Shown here: piece after piece, positions 10,901 to 13,900 of the stretch
How the letters are laid out: each line of letters opens with the position of its first letter
How positions within the stretch are numbered: the first letter of the stretch is position 1
Origin: Baffinella frigidus
Lineage: Eukaryota > Cryptophyceae > Cryptomonadales > Baffinellaceae
DNA: 15,516 nucleotides
Direction: 5' to 3'
Assembly: GCA_026770585.1 (NCBI GenBank)
Contig: MU646597.1
Location: 238,597 to 254,112, forward strand
Notes under the pieces: generated by a model
Told to the model about the DNA's origin: nothing
The model's input: only the letters and a program-made list of their open reading frames with translations
Database searches by the model: none
Made by a program: the position numbers and the translations under genes

Positions 10901-13900
10901 GGTATTTAAGGTTTGGAGTTGAGGGTTTAGGTTTTAGGGACCAAAACCAAAACCTCAAACGGTCACCCCCAATCCCCAAACCCCAAACCTAAACCCTCGC
11001 TATTGGACAGGCGTCATCGGCGACGATCATCGCGTGTCTGGCAGTGTGTCCCGCGGAGGTCACGCGCATCCGCATGGTCTCAAATCCAGGGTACGTTCGC
11101 CCTCCACCACCCCTTTTCTGAACACTGCAAGAACCGTGTCATTGCAGCCTAGGGGGTGACGCGCGCGTCCGCATAGTCTCAAATCTAGGGTGCGTCCCCC
11201 CTCCTCCACCACTCCTCATTCCACCCCTTTTCTGAACACTATAAGAACCGCAAAGGTCACGCGCATCCGCATGGTCTCGAATCCAGGGTACGTCCCCCCT
11301 TCACCACCCCGCCTGCCACCCCTCCCAAGCGAACTGCTTTCACTGGCGTCCTCATGGTCTCACATCCAGGGTTCCTCTGTCCTCCACCCCTCCTGCCACC
11401 CCTCTTCTGAACGCTACAAGAACCGTGTGATTGCAGCCTAGGTGAGGTGCACTTAGAGGAGGTCACGCGCATCCGCATGGTCTCAAATCCAGGGTACGTG
11501 CCTCCTCCTCCTCCTCCACTCCTCCACCACCCCTCCTTCTAGCCCTCCCAGGTGAAATGCTTTGACGATTCGCGCTTGGCGGATTGGACCACCAGAGTGC
11601 GGGTGTGGACCACCAGATCCCACTCCTGTCATCCTGGGCAGTGCTCCCACACGGTGGACTACGGACCTTTCAACAAAAGTCAACTTGCCCAGAGATGATT
11701 AACTTTCAGGATTTGCTGGTGTAAATGTGGTCACGTAACACCCCAGAATCCGGCCCCAAATTCAAATCCGAACCCCTCGAAGCCCACCGAGTGGAGGGCC
11801 CTGGCGCAGTCAACGCGGGCCTGTGAACGCTCGCTTCGGGGGCAGGTTCGCAGGCAGGGTCGATAGGCTGGCGGCGGTCAGGTCAGGGTACACGTTATTT
11901 CTCCTCTCTCCTGTTGATCTCGAGACGCGGTGGCAGGTTCGCGGATGGGGGCGGGGGGATGGCCGTGGCATGAATTTCAAAGTCAAAATTCAATGAGTTT
12001 TCCTATGCAATAAAAATGGTTTTCCTATGGAACTAAATCAGTTTTCCTATGAAATTAAATCTGTTTTCCTATGAAATCTGTGGCAGGTTCGCAGACGGGG
12101 GCGGGGGGTTGGCGGTAGCCATGAAGATCGTCGAGGATGAGGGCTTCTTCCGCGGACTGTACGAGGGCTTCGCGTTCCTCGTCACGCGCCAGGTGCTGAT
12201 TGGGAGTCGATAAATACACTTCGAACGGTGAATAGACGGACATTTCCTTCCAAAACGGACTTTTCTCGTCAGCAAAAGCTGTTTTTTGCCCGTGATGAAG
12301 ATCGTCGAGGATGAGGGCTTCCTGCTGTATTGAGGGCTTCGCGTTCCTCGTAACCCGCCAGGGACACCACACACGGGGGCTGCCAAGGGATTTTCGGTTG
12401 ATCACCGCACAACGGGCCCACGAAGGGATTTTATGTTGATAATCCACCGACTTTCCGTTACATTATCTGCAGGAACACCCTCATTTCCCTGCGCTATTGC
12501 CTACAGGGTCGTATGTCTTATCGCTTTCGAGGGCTGCGTGGTCCGTGTTACTCGCCAGTTACAAGTGGTTGCTGAGGTGTGTGTACTTAGTGGCCATAAG
12601 TAGCCAGACCACACGAGGCTACCTATGCGAACAGAATAAATGTCAATTGTAAACGTGTGTAGTAATTTTCAGATGAAAAGCAGCGACTTTACACAGGTCC
12701 CGCCGCGGAGGCGCGCGACACGTGACCATTTCCCCGCAAAACTTTAAAAGTCCCTTTTATTCTGTTCGCATGGGTAGCATCGTGTGGGAGAGAGAGTGCA
12801 TCACCTGCAAGGTCCACTCCCAGGCTCATTTCGACATCAGGCTATTATCCTGATGTCGAGCCGGGATAAAGCCTGATGTCGAGCCTGGTTTCGGCTGTCC
12901 GGAGGGAGCTATTGTCGAAATGGGCTTCGCGCGGAATCGAGGTCAGGTCAGGAAATCAGGGGGGGGAAACAAAAAATGGACGTTTATGCTATCTTAGGCA
13001 TGGTTTATATCTCAAAATAGCATCTCCCACCCACAAGATGACACAAAAAGGCAAAAAAAATGAAAAATGTTGCTGACCTGACCTCGATTTTTCCCGCGCG
13101 GAGCCCATTTCGACAATACGGCATGCAGGACAGTTGGGCGCTGCGGAATGCCGGATTTGGGAGGTTGGTTCAGGGTTTGGCGTTGAGGGTTTAGGGTTCA
13201 GGGATTCAGACTATCGTGGGGTACGACGTGTCTGACTGAGTCGCTTTATTCTCGCCGGGGTGCTTACCCCGGGTTTGCAGGGGCAAATCGTGCAGCGTTA
13301 GTCAACTGCCGTTGGAGCATCCTTGCCGCGCGCGTGTAAACCGCGCCAGGTGGTGTTCTCCTGGTCAGCTTTCGCTTTCAAAAAAACTAGTTTGCTTTAC
13401 ACTAAACATCTCTCCCTCCGTCCCTCCGTCTTGCAGGTGCCGTTGAGGATGGTGAATGTTCTGGCGTTCGGTCTTCTCGCCTCCCGGACCCCCGAGGGGG
13501 GTTCGAGTGCGTGTGAACCGTGCCATATCGCGCGCGTGTGAACCGAGCCAGCAGATTTCGCCCGGTCGGTTGGTTGCTCTACACTAAAGCTCCCGCTCTC
13601 TTTATTTCTTCCCCGATTGACTTTACAAGCGATTTTACCGCGGCCGAACATTCTTTCTTCGAACAGATTGACTTTCGATTGCGGGTTTTACGTTTCTCGG
13701 GCAATTGTACGAGATGTCGCCCGAAATCGGGTAGCCTGCTGCGCAAAAAGCCAGATAAAAACACTTGTAAAGTCAATCGGGAAGAAATGGTTTCTTCCCG
13801 AGTTGGCAGCTGTAGAACCGCTCCCACCTCGGGAAGAAACCATTACTCTTCCAGGTGTTGTTCGGGATGGTGAAGTTCCTGGTGTTCGATCTGCTCGCCT

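Noticed and set aside
12055-12447. 130-codon - strand open frame
   Set aside because: It is antisense to exon 14 and its broken copy; the repeated EEALILDDLH is the reverse of duplicated exon sequence.
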